A stretch of DNA of 64,000 nucleotides, taken from positions 861,501 through 925,500 of the forward strand of contig NC_041777.1 in NCBI RefSeq assembly GCF_900090045.1, in the 5' to 3' direction. Position 1 is the stretch's first letter. Every line of letters begins with the position of its first letter. The stretch comes from Plasmodium malariae. Its lineage: Eukaryota; Apicomplexa; Aconoidasida; Haemosporida; Plasmodiidae. Under the pieces are notes generated by a model. That model had not been told where the DNA came from. It did no database searches and worked only from the letters and a program-made list of their open reading frames with translations. The position numbers and the translations under genes are program-made. Below, one piece after another: positions 34,639 to 44,116 of the stretch.

Positions 34639-36215
34639 CAGGCTGGAGGCTTATTCAAAATGGCGATTGGATGAGGGGTCGCGGTTCACGCGTACATATG
34701 TGTAAATGGATACATGCGTACGTGTACACATACGTACATACATATATATATATTACACGCACATAAATATATATATATTACACGCACATAAATATATATA
34801 TATACATATATATATATGTATATATACTTAAATACTTGCATGCATACATACATACGTGTAAACATATATATATAGTACTACAACATTTTGTGAGTGTATA
34901 TGTACGCTATCGATGCATACATATAACGCACGAATTGGTAAAATTTACGAACTGCGCGGAAAATCGTTCTCCTCGTCCATCGCTTGAGGAACGCATATCG
35001 TTTTGCTTAACTGACACGAATTAATAAAAAAAAAAAAAAAGTAGCTTCACAAAAATAACCATTAAAAAAAAGCCTGTTGCATGTTTGCATGCTTGTACTT
35101 GAGCTATAGTATCGTTAACTTTGTATTCTCTAATGATGGAACGTTTTTCATCGTGACAAGTATTAGAAAGAGGGATAAAAAAAAAGGATACTCATAAAAC
35201 ACGTGGTAAATTACCATATACGCAAATATATACATATATATAAATATGTATGCATATAATTATGTGCTCATGCCCACATCATACTAAATGATAATCTAAC
35301 CATTAGCAGTAATTTATGGATACTCTCCTTCGCTATAATATTTTATATATTTTTTTCTCAATTTTTTTAGATCGAAATACACGTTAATGTATATTTTTTT
35401 TTTTTTTTTTTTTTTTTTAACTACTGCAGATGTATGTTAATAATTATTAAAAAATTCAATGAATCACTGAAATAGTTGTGATATATATTATAATATATAT
35501 ATTATTGAGTATATATCGTATTTGTAATGATCATTTGTTTCTTTAATTTTTCTTCGTCCATTAAACTATATATTTTTTTTTTTTTTTTTTTTTTGTTTTA
35601 ATAAGAATGAGTTAAATTAAGTAACGATCTACTTATCGTGTAACCTTTTCCTCATTACGTTACATTCTTTTGTTTCATTTATTTTAGGCTTGCTCTCCTC
35701 ATTGTTTTGGCTCCCAATTTTTGTTCATAATTTTTGTCCCTAATTTTTGTTCATAATTTTTGTCCCTAATTTTTGTTCATAATTTTTGCCCCTAATTTTT
35801 GTTCATAATTTTTGTCCCTAATTTTTGTTCATAATTTTTACCCCTAATTTTTGTTCATAACTTTTTTTTTTTTACCTGACTGAGCAATAATAAAGGGAAT
35901 TTTTTTGTGATATGCAGTTATAGGAGTCAGTGGAAAATACATATATATATATACATATATATATGCATATATATAATATTGTGTAACGGACCATCGGGTT
36001 TTTAAGGATTTTCCATTTTAACATATTCCTTTTAATATTTTTACTGAAATTTTTTCGACTCTTTCCAAACGAAAAAGAATTCTTACATACACATACTTAT
36101 ATACACAAGGGAACGGGAGCTTGCAAATGTTAACATGCGAATGTGAATTACCGAAAGACGGAGATATATTACTTAACGTGGAGAAGAACTTTGTCAAACG
36201 TCTTTTCCTTTTACG
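34639..36215. other. Divergent promoter region, RGP1 (-) and DBP7 (+)
   Basis: It has TATATA/ACACGCACATAA repeats at 34735-34830, poly(T) at 35395-35418 and 35573-35594, and a 26-base array (AATTTTTGTTCATAATTTTTG then TCCCT) of about six copies at 35710-35865. Less repetitive sequence at 34910-35025 could hold an upstream exon for RGP1 (findings). Both genes' regulatory DNA must lie here, but no specific site can be named. Confidence 0.6.
35710..35865. repeat. 26-base minisatellite between RGP1 and DBP7
   Basis: About six copies alternate TTTTTGTTCATAA and TTTTTGTCCCTAA (last base of the unit varies T, C or A). The array is intergenic and ends before poly(T) at 35863. Confidence 0.85.
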
Positions 36216-38918
36216 ATGAAAAAGTTAAAAGAAAAAAAAAAGTTTTCCAAAAAGGATATTTTAAAGGGGAATAGTGAAAAAATAAAAACGTTTTTGAAAA
36301 GTAAAAAAAAAAAAAAAATAAAAGGACTTAAAGAAAAGCTCTTTTCAAAAAATGCTTCAAAGGATAGAGCAGGTATTACGAAGAAGAAAGACAACAATAG
36401 GAGAGGAAAGGAATGGAAGACGAAAAAGAAGGAGAAGGAGAAGGTGAAGAGAGGGAAGGAACAACAAAATAGGGATGAAGATAAGAACATTCTTTGTGAG
36501 TTCCTCGAAAACGACGGAAAAGGAGGCTGTGTAACGAATAATAATTTACATGACTTGTTCATAAAAAAAAAAAAGATCAAGGAAGGGAGTAAATCAGCTA
36601 TAAATTGTAAGAACGTAAGTGATCCTGTTACCCATTTAGACTATAGTAACGAAAATTGTAACGTTAAAAAGAGTGCGTTAGAAAATGGAGAAGACCGAAA
36701 AAGTGATAAGGACGTTTCAGAGATGAACTTAGTTAAGTACCATAATAGGGGAACAAAAATAAGTAATAGTACCAACAACAACAACAACAACAACAGCAGT
36801 AGCAGTAGTTACAGCAGTAGCATATTTGAGGGACTGTTTTCCGACTTGAGGGAAGTGCTAAGTGAATGCCTCATAAAAACTCTAGAGAAAAACAATTTTA
36901 CGAAAACAACGAGCATTCAAAGAACGAGTATCCCTCTGATGTTTAAAGAAAATGATGTGTTTCTAAAATGTATGACCGGTTCAGGCAAAACGCTATGTTA
37001 CGCAATACCTGCTGTTCAGAAGATTTTAAATATGAAAGAAAAGAATATAAAAATTACAAGAGATATGGGTACATTCATTTTAATTCTATCACCAACAAGG
37101 GAATTGGCTGTACAAATAAATAGTTTATTTTATGTTTTAACGAAACCGTATCCGTACATTGTTGTGTCATGCATAACAGGTGGAGAAAAAAAAAAATCGG
37201 AAAAAAATAGGTTAAGAAAAGGAATATCTATTTTAACATGTACACCTGGGAGATTATTAGATCATCTGGAGCACACGAAATCGTTGAAATTAACTTACTT
37301 AAAAAGTGTTATATTGGATGAAGCTGATAAGATAATATACTTAGGAACACAAGATAAAATAAAATTAATTTATGACATGATAAAAAAATTAAAACATGAA
37401 GAAATTGTTTGCATGCAAGAAGAAGTGAAAAATTATGATCAAGTCAGGAAAAATTTTCAAATGATTTTTATATCAGCAACATTGAACCGTGCGATAAAAA
37501 GTTTAGCCAACTACTGCTTAACGAATAAGACGCTTTGGGTGGAGAAGAAAAGTGTAACTCGAGCCAGCTTTTCGGCGTACGGTGCTGATTTGGAAAGTGG
37601 TAATGCACAGGGGAATGCTTCCGAGAATATGGCTGATAGTTCCGCAGATAATGCTGCTGATAATTCTGCGCAAAATGATGATGGGAACACTAATTTCATC
37701 ACAGGGAGCTACCCCCAGAGCGAAAACTTTGGCAGCTATGAACTTCCGGAACAGTTAAGGCAGCATTGCATATTATTAGACATGAAGCAAAAATTTTGGT
37801 GTTTACTTTGCATGTTGTTGGAGTGCGTGGAAAAGAAGATGAAGCCGGTGGTATTCTTGTCGAACCATAATAGTGTGGAATATTTCCAGATCCTTTTGAA
37901 GAATATATATTGGCCTACGGATGTTAAGAAAAAAAATATAGAAGTGAATAAAAGATTGAATAAGGAAATTAAGCCTGTTCTAGAGAAGGAGGACGAGCTA
38001 TTATTAAAGAAGCATTTAGAGAACTGTGTGTTGAACAAGTATAAGGAAGTGAAAAGGGACGATTTCAAATTACTACCGTACAAAAATTTGATTGTCGATG
38101 ATATATATGGAGGATGTGGTGATGAGCAGGATAGATATCATGCCTATATAGATAATGATGACGAAGGGGAGCAAATATTATATAACATCAACACGGATAA
38201 ACATAAAAGAGTTTATTTATTTAAAAATGTTCCTATATATATATTGCACGGTAATTTATCAAAAGAAGATAGACTAGGTAATTTTAACGACTTTTCAAAA
38301 AACGCTAATGGTATTTTATTATGTACAGATATAGCTTCAAGGGGTTTAAATTTTAACTCGTTAGATGTTGTTATACAATATGATATACCTCAAGTGCTAG
38401 AGGAATATATACATAAAGTTGGTAGAACAGCAAGATTAAATAAGGAAGGGTTTTCCTATTTATTTTTATTATACCAAGAAAAAGAATTTATCAATATTTT
38501 AAAAAATAAAAATATTGTATTAAAAGAAATAAAAGGGAATGAATTAATTAATAAAATTAAAAAAGAATATATTCCTTCCTTTTTGAAATCCGTTGGTGGT
38601 AATGTTTTAGAGTTTTTACAAAATCATTTCCAATCCATTGTTAAATCGAATAATACGCTCATAGAAAAGTCAACAAGTGCATACTTGTGTTCAGTTACAT
38701 CTTACTATTCGGTTAGTAAAAATTTAAGAACAGTATTTAATGCAAAGAATCTACATCTTGGTCATCTCGCATATACCTTTATGTTAGATCAGACACCCAA
38801 AGAAATTTCCAGGTTTAACAAAAAACATAATTACTTAAAAGTTAAAAAACACACAGTGCTCAGCAACAAGGATAAGAGATTCTTGCGGTCAAAGGGGTTC
38901 AAGAAAAAGAAGGCATGA
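36216..38918 (+). CDS. DBP7: DEAD-box ATP-dependent RNA helicase, Dbp7/DDX31 type
   Basis: Single exon, 900 aa. After about 200 residues of Lys-rich low complexity (nucleolar-type basic tail), all helicase motifs are visible: Q-motif region TSIQRTSIP, Walker A TGSGKT at 254-259, SPTRELAVQ, TPGRLLDHL, DEAD at 368-371 within VILDEADKI, and SAT in FISATLNRA. In the second RecA lobe are HGNLSKEDR, CTDIASRGLNF, and HKVGRTAR (from 733). The C-terminal stretch, with ICI-like SYYSVSKNLRTVFNAKNLHL then GHLAYTFML, is diagnostic of the Dbp7/DDX31 group. That group acts in the nucleolus in early 60S subunit assembly and rRNA/snoRNA remodelling. Two acidic inserts lie between the lobes (for example SADNAADNSAQNDDG). 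The basic C terminus ends KGFKKKKA. The stop overlaps a possible downstream start (38915). Confidence 0.93.
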   Translation: MKKLKEKKKFSKKDILKGNSEKIKTFLKSKKKKKIKGLKEKLFSKNASKDRAGITKKKDNNRRGKEWKTKKKEKEKVKRGKEQQNRDEDKNILCEFLENDGKGGCVTNNNLHDLFIKKKKIKEGSKSAINCKNVSDPVTHLDYSNENCNVKKSALENGEDRKSDKDVSEMNLVKYHNRGTKISNSTNNNNNNNSSSSSYSSSIFEGLFSDLREVLSECLIKTLEKNNFTKTTSIQRTSIPLMFKENDVFLKCMTGSGKTLCYAIPAVQKILNMKEKNIKITRDMGTFILILSPTRELAVQINSLFYVLTKPYPYIVVSCITGGEKKKSEKNRLRKGISILTCTPGRLLDHLEHTKSLKLTYLKSVILDEADKIIYLGTQDKIKLIYDMIKKLKHEEIVCMQEEVKNYDQVRKNFQMIFISATLNRAIKSLANYCLTNKTLWVEKKSVTRASFSAYGADLESGNAQGNASENMADSSADNAADNSAQNDDGNTNFITGSYPQSENFGSYELPEQLRQHCILLDMKQKFWCLLCMLLECVEKKMKPVVFLSNHNSVEYFQILLKNIYWPTDVKKKNIEVNKRLNKEIKPVLEKEDELLLKKHLENCVLNKYKEVKRDDFKLLPYKNLIVDDIYGGCGDEQDRYHAYIDNDDEGEQILYNINTDKHKRVYLFKNVPIYILHGNLSKEDRLGNFNDFSKNANGILLCTDIASRGLNFNSLDVVIQYDIPQVLEEYIHKVGRTARLNKEGFSYLFLLYQEKEFINILKNKNIVLKEIKGNELINKIKKEYIPSFLKSVGGNVLEFLQNHFQSIVKSNNTLIEKSTSAYLCSVTSYYSVSKNLRTVFNAKNLHLGHLAYTFMLDQTPKEISRFNKKHNYLKVKKHTVLSNKDKRFLRSKGFKKKKA

Positions 38919-39332
38919 ACGATTACGAGGTGCTGAAATACCTTGGTGTACGATCCACAGTGGATTTAAATAGGTATACATATGTATATATGTATATATG
39001 TACACATGTATATATGTATATATGTATATATATATATATATATGTGCAAGTGTGCGAGGCGAAAGAGACTGTCGAAACATTTTGAGAATAAAAAATCAGT
39101 GTGCATTTGAATAATTTACGAACGTTTGTAAAAGCACATTTACATATGTAACCGTGCTATGCTGTAATGTATTGTATACTGCACTGCACAGTATTGTAGT
39201 ATATTATTATTATTTTTTTTTTTCAAACATGCTTTATACGTCCATTTACATTTGTAAACATTCGTACCTCCATCGCGTTGATATATATGCATGATTTTGT
39301 ATCCTTGGCTTCACCACAGGTTTGGTCCATGA
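38915..39332 (+). CDS. Candidate two-exon micro-ORF overlapping the DBP7 stop, 23 aa
   Basis: The ATG at 38915 shares ATGA with the DBP7 stop codon. Exon 1 (38915-38973) encodes MNDYEVLKYLGVRSTVDLN and ends AATAG before GTATAC. Exon 2 (39320-39332) after TTCACCACAG adds Arg-Phe-Gly-Pro and stops. Both splice sites are good and the frame has protein character. A micro-ORF overlapping an upstream stop is odd for a eukaryotic gene. It could be an alternative DBP7 3' exon, a 3'-UTR intron, or chance. Confidence 0.33.
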
Positions 39333-41106
39333 AGCCATCTTTTTTGTGTTTCCTTGTTTTAATTTGTTTACCCTAATTTTTTATTTTTCGCATTTCCAAG
39401 GTGAAATAATTCTCAAGTGAAGCACACCAACCTTGCCTGTTCAGGTGAAATGTGCAAAAAGGGTTTAAAAAAAGAAAAATAAGTAAAATAATAAAAAAAT
39501 AAATAAATGAATAAACAATTAACTAAATAAACAATTAACTAAATAAATAATTAAATAATTAAACAATTAACTAAATAAATAATTAAATAATTAACTAAAT
39601 AAATAATTAACTAAATAAATAATTAAATAATTAATTAAATAATTAAATAAATAAATAAATAAATAAACGAATGAACAAATAAACGAATGAACAAATAAAC
39701 AAATAAATGAATAAATAAATGCATATATTAATTTATGAACATTTAAATGAATAAAAAAGTTAATATAAAAATAAGAAGTATATCTATTCAACGAATTTAT
39801 ACAGGTCAAAAGTGCTTGGAGAAAAATGCATGGAGCATTTACATGCTTGTATAAAGTTACTAGTACGCTCCATTACGTTAATTTATTAGAATTCAGTTAC
39901 AGATAAAAAGTAAAGTAACCCTTAACGAGGAGATATATATGTAAAAATAATGAGGAGAAGAATTACGTTTATTGCTGTTTGACTGTTCAGGTGATGAGCA
40001 GTTAAGGTAGTACTTCCATAAGTACGCATGGTACGATAATTTCTAAAAAATTTGTAAATAATTAAGTTGAATCAAATTAAATTAAATTAAACAACTATGC
40101 AACTAAACATGATGTAACTATACAGTGACGCAGCCCAACGATGGCGCAAATAGAGCAGCGTGCACCATACCCGTTTAATGATAGTTAACCTTTATTATAA
40201 TATGCACTTCATTTTGTTTTTAAAATATTCAAGTAGTGAAGATGTATGTGGAAATGCAAGAATCTTAAGAAACACATCCAACGTACGAACGTGTAAAGTT
40301 AAAAGGCACAAGAAGATATCATAAGTATGATGTTGCGGGGCGTGTGGAATATGTGGAGACCCGTAATTTAAAATTTTTATAATTTTCGCATTTTTCATAT
40401 TTTTCGTTTAAATTTTATACCGACTGTGAATTCTTATGTTGACAGAACAAAAAAAAATGTGTTCTCCGTTCAAATATTTTTTTTTTTTTTTTTTTTTTTT
40501 TCAAGCTAAAATATTAATATAGCACCTTTATTTATTATTATTTTTTTTAATTTTAAATTTGTAATTTTTACATATCTAATTTTAAATTTGTACGTTTTAA
40601 ACTTGTACATTTTAAACTTGTACATTTTAAACTTGTACATTTAAAACTTGTACATTTTAAACTTGTACGTTTTAAACTTGTACGTTTTAAACTTGTACGT
40701 TTTATATGTGTATGTGTTAATTTTGTACGTTTTAAATTTTAAGAATACTTTTAATGGGAAACTATTTCATCTTTTAAAATTCCACATTCGTAAAAAGCAG
40801 TAAAGAATTATCATTTCTGCCCGCGGTGAAGTTTGTCGGCGTGGATGCATACGTTTTATACATATGTTTATGCATTTATATATGCATGCGTATGTATAAT
40901 TTCCTTACTAAGGAAAAGCTCCCATATCATTCTTTTTCGCCCGCTAAACAAGGGAATTTACATACATATATGTATGCTCAGGTGTATATTTATATGTACA
41001 TATGTATAGATTTATAGATTTCTACGTTATTATATTGTATGTATGTATGTATGCATACATACTTTTTCGTAAGGGCCTTCCTATTGATAACCTGCTTCAC
41101 GACGAA
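39333..41106. other. Intergenic region, DBP7 to HAD phosphatase
   Basis: 39490-39725 is an AAATAAATAATTAACT-type array. 40571-40740 is a 15-base array TTTTAAACTTGTACA of about ten copies. 40482-40501 is poly(T). The stretch 40110-40400 is of higher complexity, with a 67-codon reverse frame and a 40-codon forward frame (findings). No other feature is seen. Confidence 0.6.
40571..40740. repeat. 15-base minisatellite (TTTTAAACTTGTACA)
   Basis: About ten copies with small changes (ACA/ACG at the end), about 370 bases before the start of the HAD gene. No conserved open frame crosses it. Confidence 0.85.
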
Positions 41107-42204
41107 ATGCCTACACAAGCGAAAGCGAGACCTGAAAAACTCACTGCAATAAGAAACTACTTACAAAACTTTGACTATAAAAATGAAAAAGAAAGTAAGT
41201 GAAAATCGTTTATTCATAATTTTACTTATTAAATGTACATATGTGTGTGAGTGTGCGAAGGGGGGTAGGTATATGTGTTCCTTTTCCTGCTGTGACTGAT
41301 ATTGTTAAAACTTATAATATGTGCACTATTGTTAGTTCTATTATGCTCTAATATATGTATTAATATATGTAGATCACTGCATGTTAAAAGGGTATTCCTG
41401 GATTACTGTTTGTAGACTAACGTGTACAAGCAATAAATGCGGGAGTGTAGATGATACATGAAACGCCCTTCGTTCATTAGAATGTATGCATGTACGTATG
41501 TACATATGTGTACACATATACATATGAAATTTTTTTTTTTTTTTTATTTATCCTTTTTTTCTGGAAAAGGCATTAATGGCTTCGTGGAGCTGCTCAAGGA
41601 TATTGATATAAAAATGGTGGTGTTTGATTTCGACCTGACCATAATAGGAGCACATTCAGGTGAATAGGCGCATGTTATTTTGATTTTTTCAATTAGAAAT
41701 ATATGAGAGAGCGATTACAAATTCGATGGGTCTAATGGGCGTGTTGTACATGTACCTGTTCGACTTTTTTCTTCTTTATTTTGTTATATATTATTCTAGT
41801 TAATGTTTTATTTTTTATTATTTTGTTTTATTTTGTTTTATTTTTTATTATTTTGTTTTATTTTGTTATATATTATTCTAGTTAATGTTTTATTTTTTTT
41901 ATTTTTTATTATTTTGTTTTATTTTGTTATATATTATTCTAGTTAATGTTTTGTTTTTTTTATTTTTTATTATTTTGTTTTATTTTTTTTATTTTCGAAG
42001 GAGGGTACATCGACAAGTCGAACGACATAAAAAACATAGGACTGGCTGTTACTAATCACTTCAAAATTTTTTCGAAGGCTTTGTACGAGAATGGCATTAA
42101 AATTGCCGTCGCCACGTTCTCAGGTGTGTGAAATACGCACATGTGTGCATATGTTAGATATATGTATGTATACGTCCATATATTTATTTGCGTATTACTT
42201 CGGG

Positions 42205-42241
<37 letters not shown>

Positions 42242-42816
42242 TATAAGTACATTTATGCATTCGTGTGGGATGATGAAGTGCCAATTGGGGCGCTTCCCTC
42301 TTATGTTTGAACTTTTTGGTGGACTATTATTCATTTAGATTAAATAATATTAATTTAGGTTAATATTAACATTGATTACGTATTATATATATATATATAT
42401 TATATATTCTTTATTTTTTTAATTTTTTAATTTTTTTTTTTTTTTTTTTGCTCACTCTTTAGATGACGAGGCCATTAGCAGCAGAAGAGGAAAGTCCACA
42501 ACTCTTATTGCCGGTGAAGATCTAGTCCAACACTGTATAAAGAAAAGCAAGTGTGAAACTAAGATAGAAAAAGTCTACGCATACTACCCATAGTAATACA
42601 CAAAAAAATGAAAAAAAAAAGAAAAAGAAAATAACAATGGAAAAACGTTTAAAAATATGTTTTGCAAAAAGACAATCGCAGTATATATATTTGTCTCTTT
42701 TTATTCATTTATAGTTACTATAGAGAACCCAAAAAATATAAAGCCTTGGGGCTTCAAAAACCTATGAGCAATGACAAATCGTTTCATCTTGAGAAGGTAT
42801 GTTCTTGACAAACGCT

Positions 42817-42853
<37 letters not shown>

Positions 42854-43107
42854 ATGTATCTTTATGCGTACATAGGTACCTACTTGTGCTAGTGTATATG
42901 AATATGTGCAAACATGTTTACTGCTCCTTTTTTTTTTCATCTTCATACTTTTCGCAGATACGACAAGAATTTGATGTAAACATAGACGAGATAATATTTA
43001 TTGATGACGATGTGAAGAACTGTGTTTCTGCCAAGAAAGAGGGGTACATTACTTTTAACGTAACAGGAAAGGATGGCTTTAATTTCAAGAACATAAAAAT
43101 TTTGTAG
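41107..43107 (+). CDS. HAD-like phosphatase, six exons
   Basis: Exons 41107-41194, 41570-41659, 42001-42123, 42463-42592, 42715-42796 and 42958-43107 join in frame to 220 aa. HAD motif I is VVFDFDLT (Asp49 and Asp51, Thr53; D-x-D-x-T with the nucleophile first). Motif II is probably AVATFSG (residues about 96-102), and motif IV is IIFIDDD (Asp187-189). GLAVTNHFKIFSKALYENGI precedes motif II as the usual helix. Lys near GRRGKST or GLQKPMS could serve as motif III. HAD enzymes form an aspartyl-phosphate and act on small phosphomonoesters or proteins. The substrate cannot be told. No signal peptide or membrane segment is seen. The frame before the ATG is open back to 41002, so an extra 5' exon is possible. 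Every intron is rich in TA or T repeats. Confidence 0.85.
41660..42000 (+). repeat. HAD intron 2: tandem TTTTGTTTTA repeats with decoy splice sites
   Basis: The intron is a nested repeat of TTTTATTATTTTGTTTTA words. A longer unit containing TATATTATTCTAGTTAATG occurs three times (CTAG at about 41799, 41881 and 41942). Each copy ends in a plausible acceptor TTCTAG, yet the frame requires the later TTCGAAG acceptor at 42000. Confidence 0.8.
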
Positions 43108-44116
43108 TAACGAATGGGGTATCTTCAATTGGTTTCGGTGAGCACGTACGTACGTGGGTCATGTGCGTGTTCACCAATGCACGGGTGTTTACATGATTGC
43201 ATGATATATTTTTCAATGAGGGAAATGGACAAAAAGAAAAATATTTTATTCTCTTTTGTTCCGCTCGCTCCCTTTGTGCCTTTTTTTTTTTTTTTTAGTT
43301 CTATGTTTTTTATCTATTTCCCCATCCATTATTGAAGAAGCTTTATGTATGTATGTATAACGTATGTATGTATGTATAACGTATGTATGTATGTATAACG
43401 TATGTATGTATGTATTATATATATATATATATATATATATTTTTTTCTATTTGTACATTTTACCGCAAATACGATCATAAAAGGGACACATACGTATTTT
43501 TATACCTGTTGATTATCTTACATTTTATGGTAAATTAAAAAAAAAAAGAAAAAAAAAAATAAGGTGGAATGATATATGAAATAACATACGATACGGTACG
43601 GTATATACGATGAAAAAAGGAAAGATAATGACAATCAAAGGCAATACAAAAGAATTAAAAAAAAAAAAAAAAAAAAATATATATTTTTTTTTTAAAATGT
43701 GTAAAATACAAATGAAAAGTGAGCGAAAGAAAAAGCAGGAATTTTGCAATTTTTGCGTGTTTCCTTTTTATGCATTTAATTCAATTTTATTAAAATTTTA
43801 TTCAATTTAACTCTTTTAAATTCAATTTTATTTAATCGAACTCTTTTTTATTTCAATTCAATTTCGTCCCGTTGTTTCGGCTTGTTTGTCGTGCGATCGT
43901 GCTTTTCCTCTTAAGGCTCTACTCATTTTATTTTTTTCCTCTTGTTCTTAAACCGCTATCCATTTTACTCTTCTCTTTTTTTTTTTTTTTTGTCCTTTTT
44001 TACACTTGTAACAATTTTACTGATGTGACTAAGGAGTTTTTTAACACAAAAAAAAAAAAAAAAAGAAGCAAAGAAAATCATAAAAAATGATGAAAGGTAC
44101 TGAAAAACGATGAAAA
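43108..44116. other. Intergenic region, HAD to membrane protein
   Basis: GTATGTATGTATAAC repeats occur at 43345-43420, a (TA)n at 43418-43440, poly(A) near 43657-43677, TTCAATTTTATT repeats at 43780-43865, and poly(T) at 43978-43991. A possible spliced frame starting at 43114 is mentioned in the findings. No gene is supported. Confidence 0.6.
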
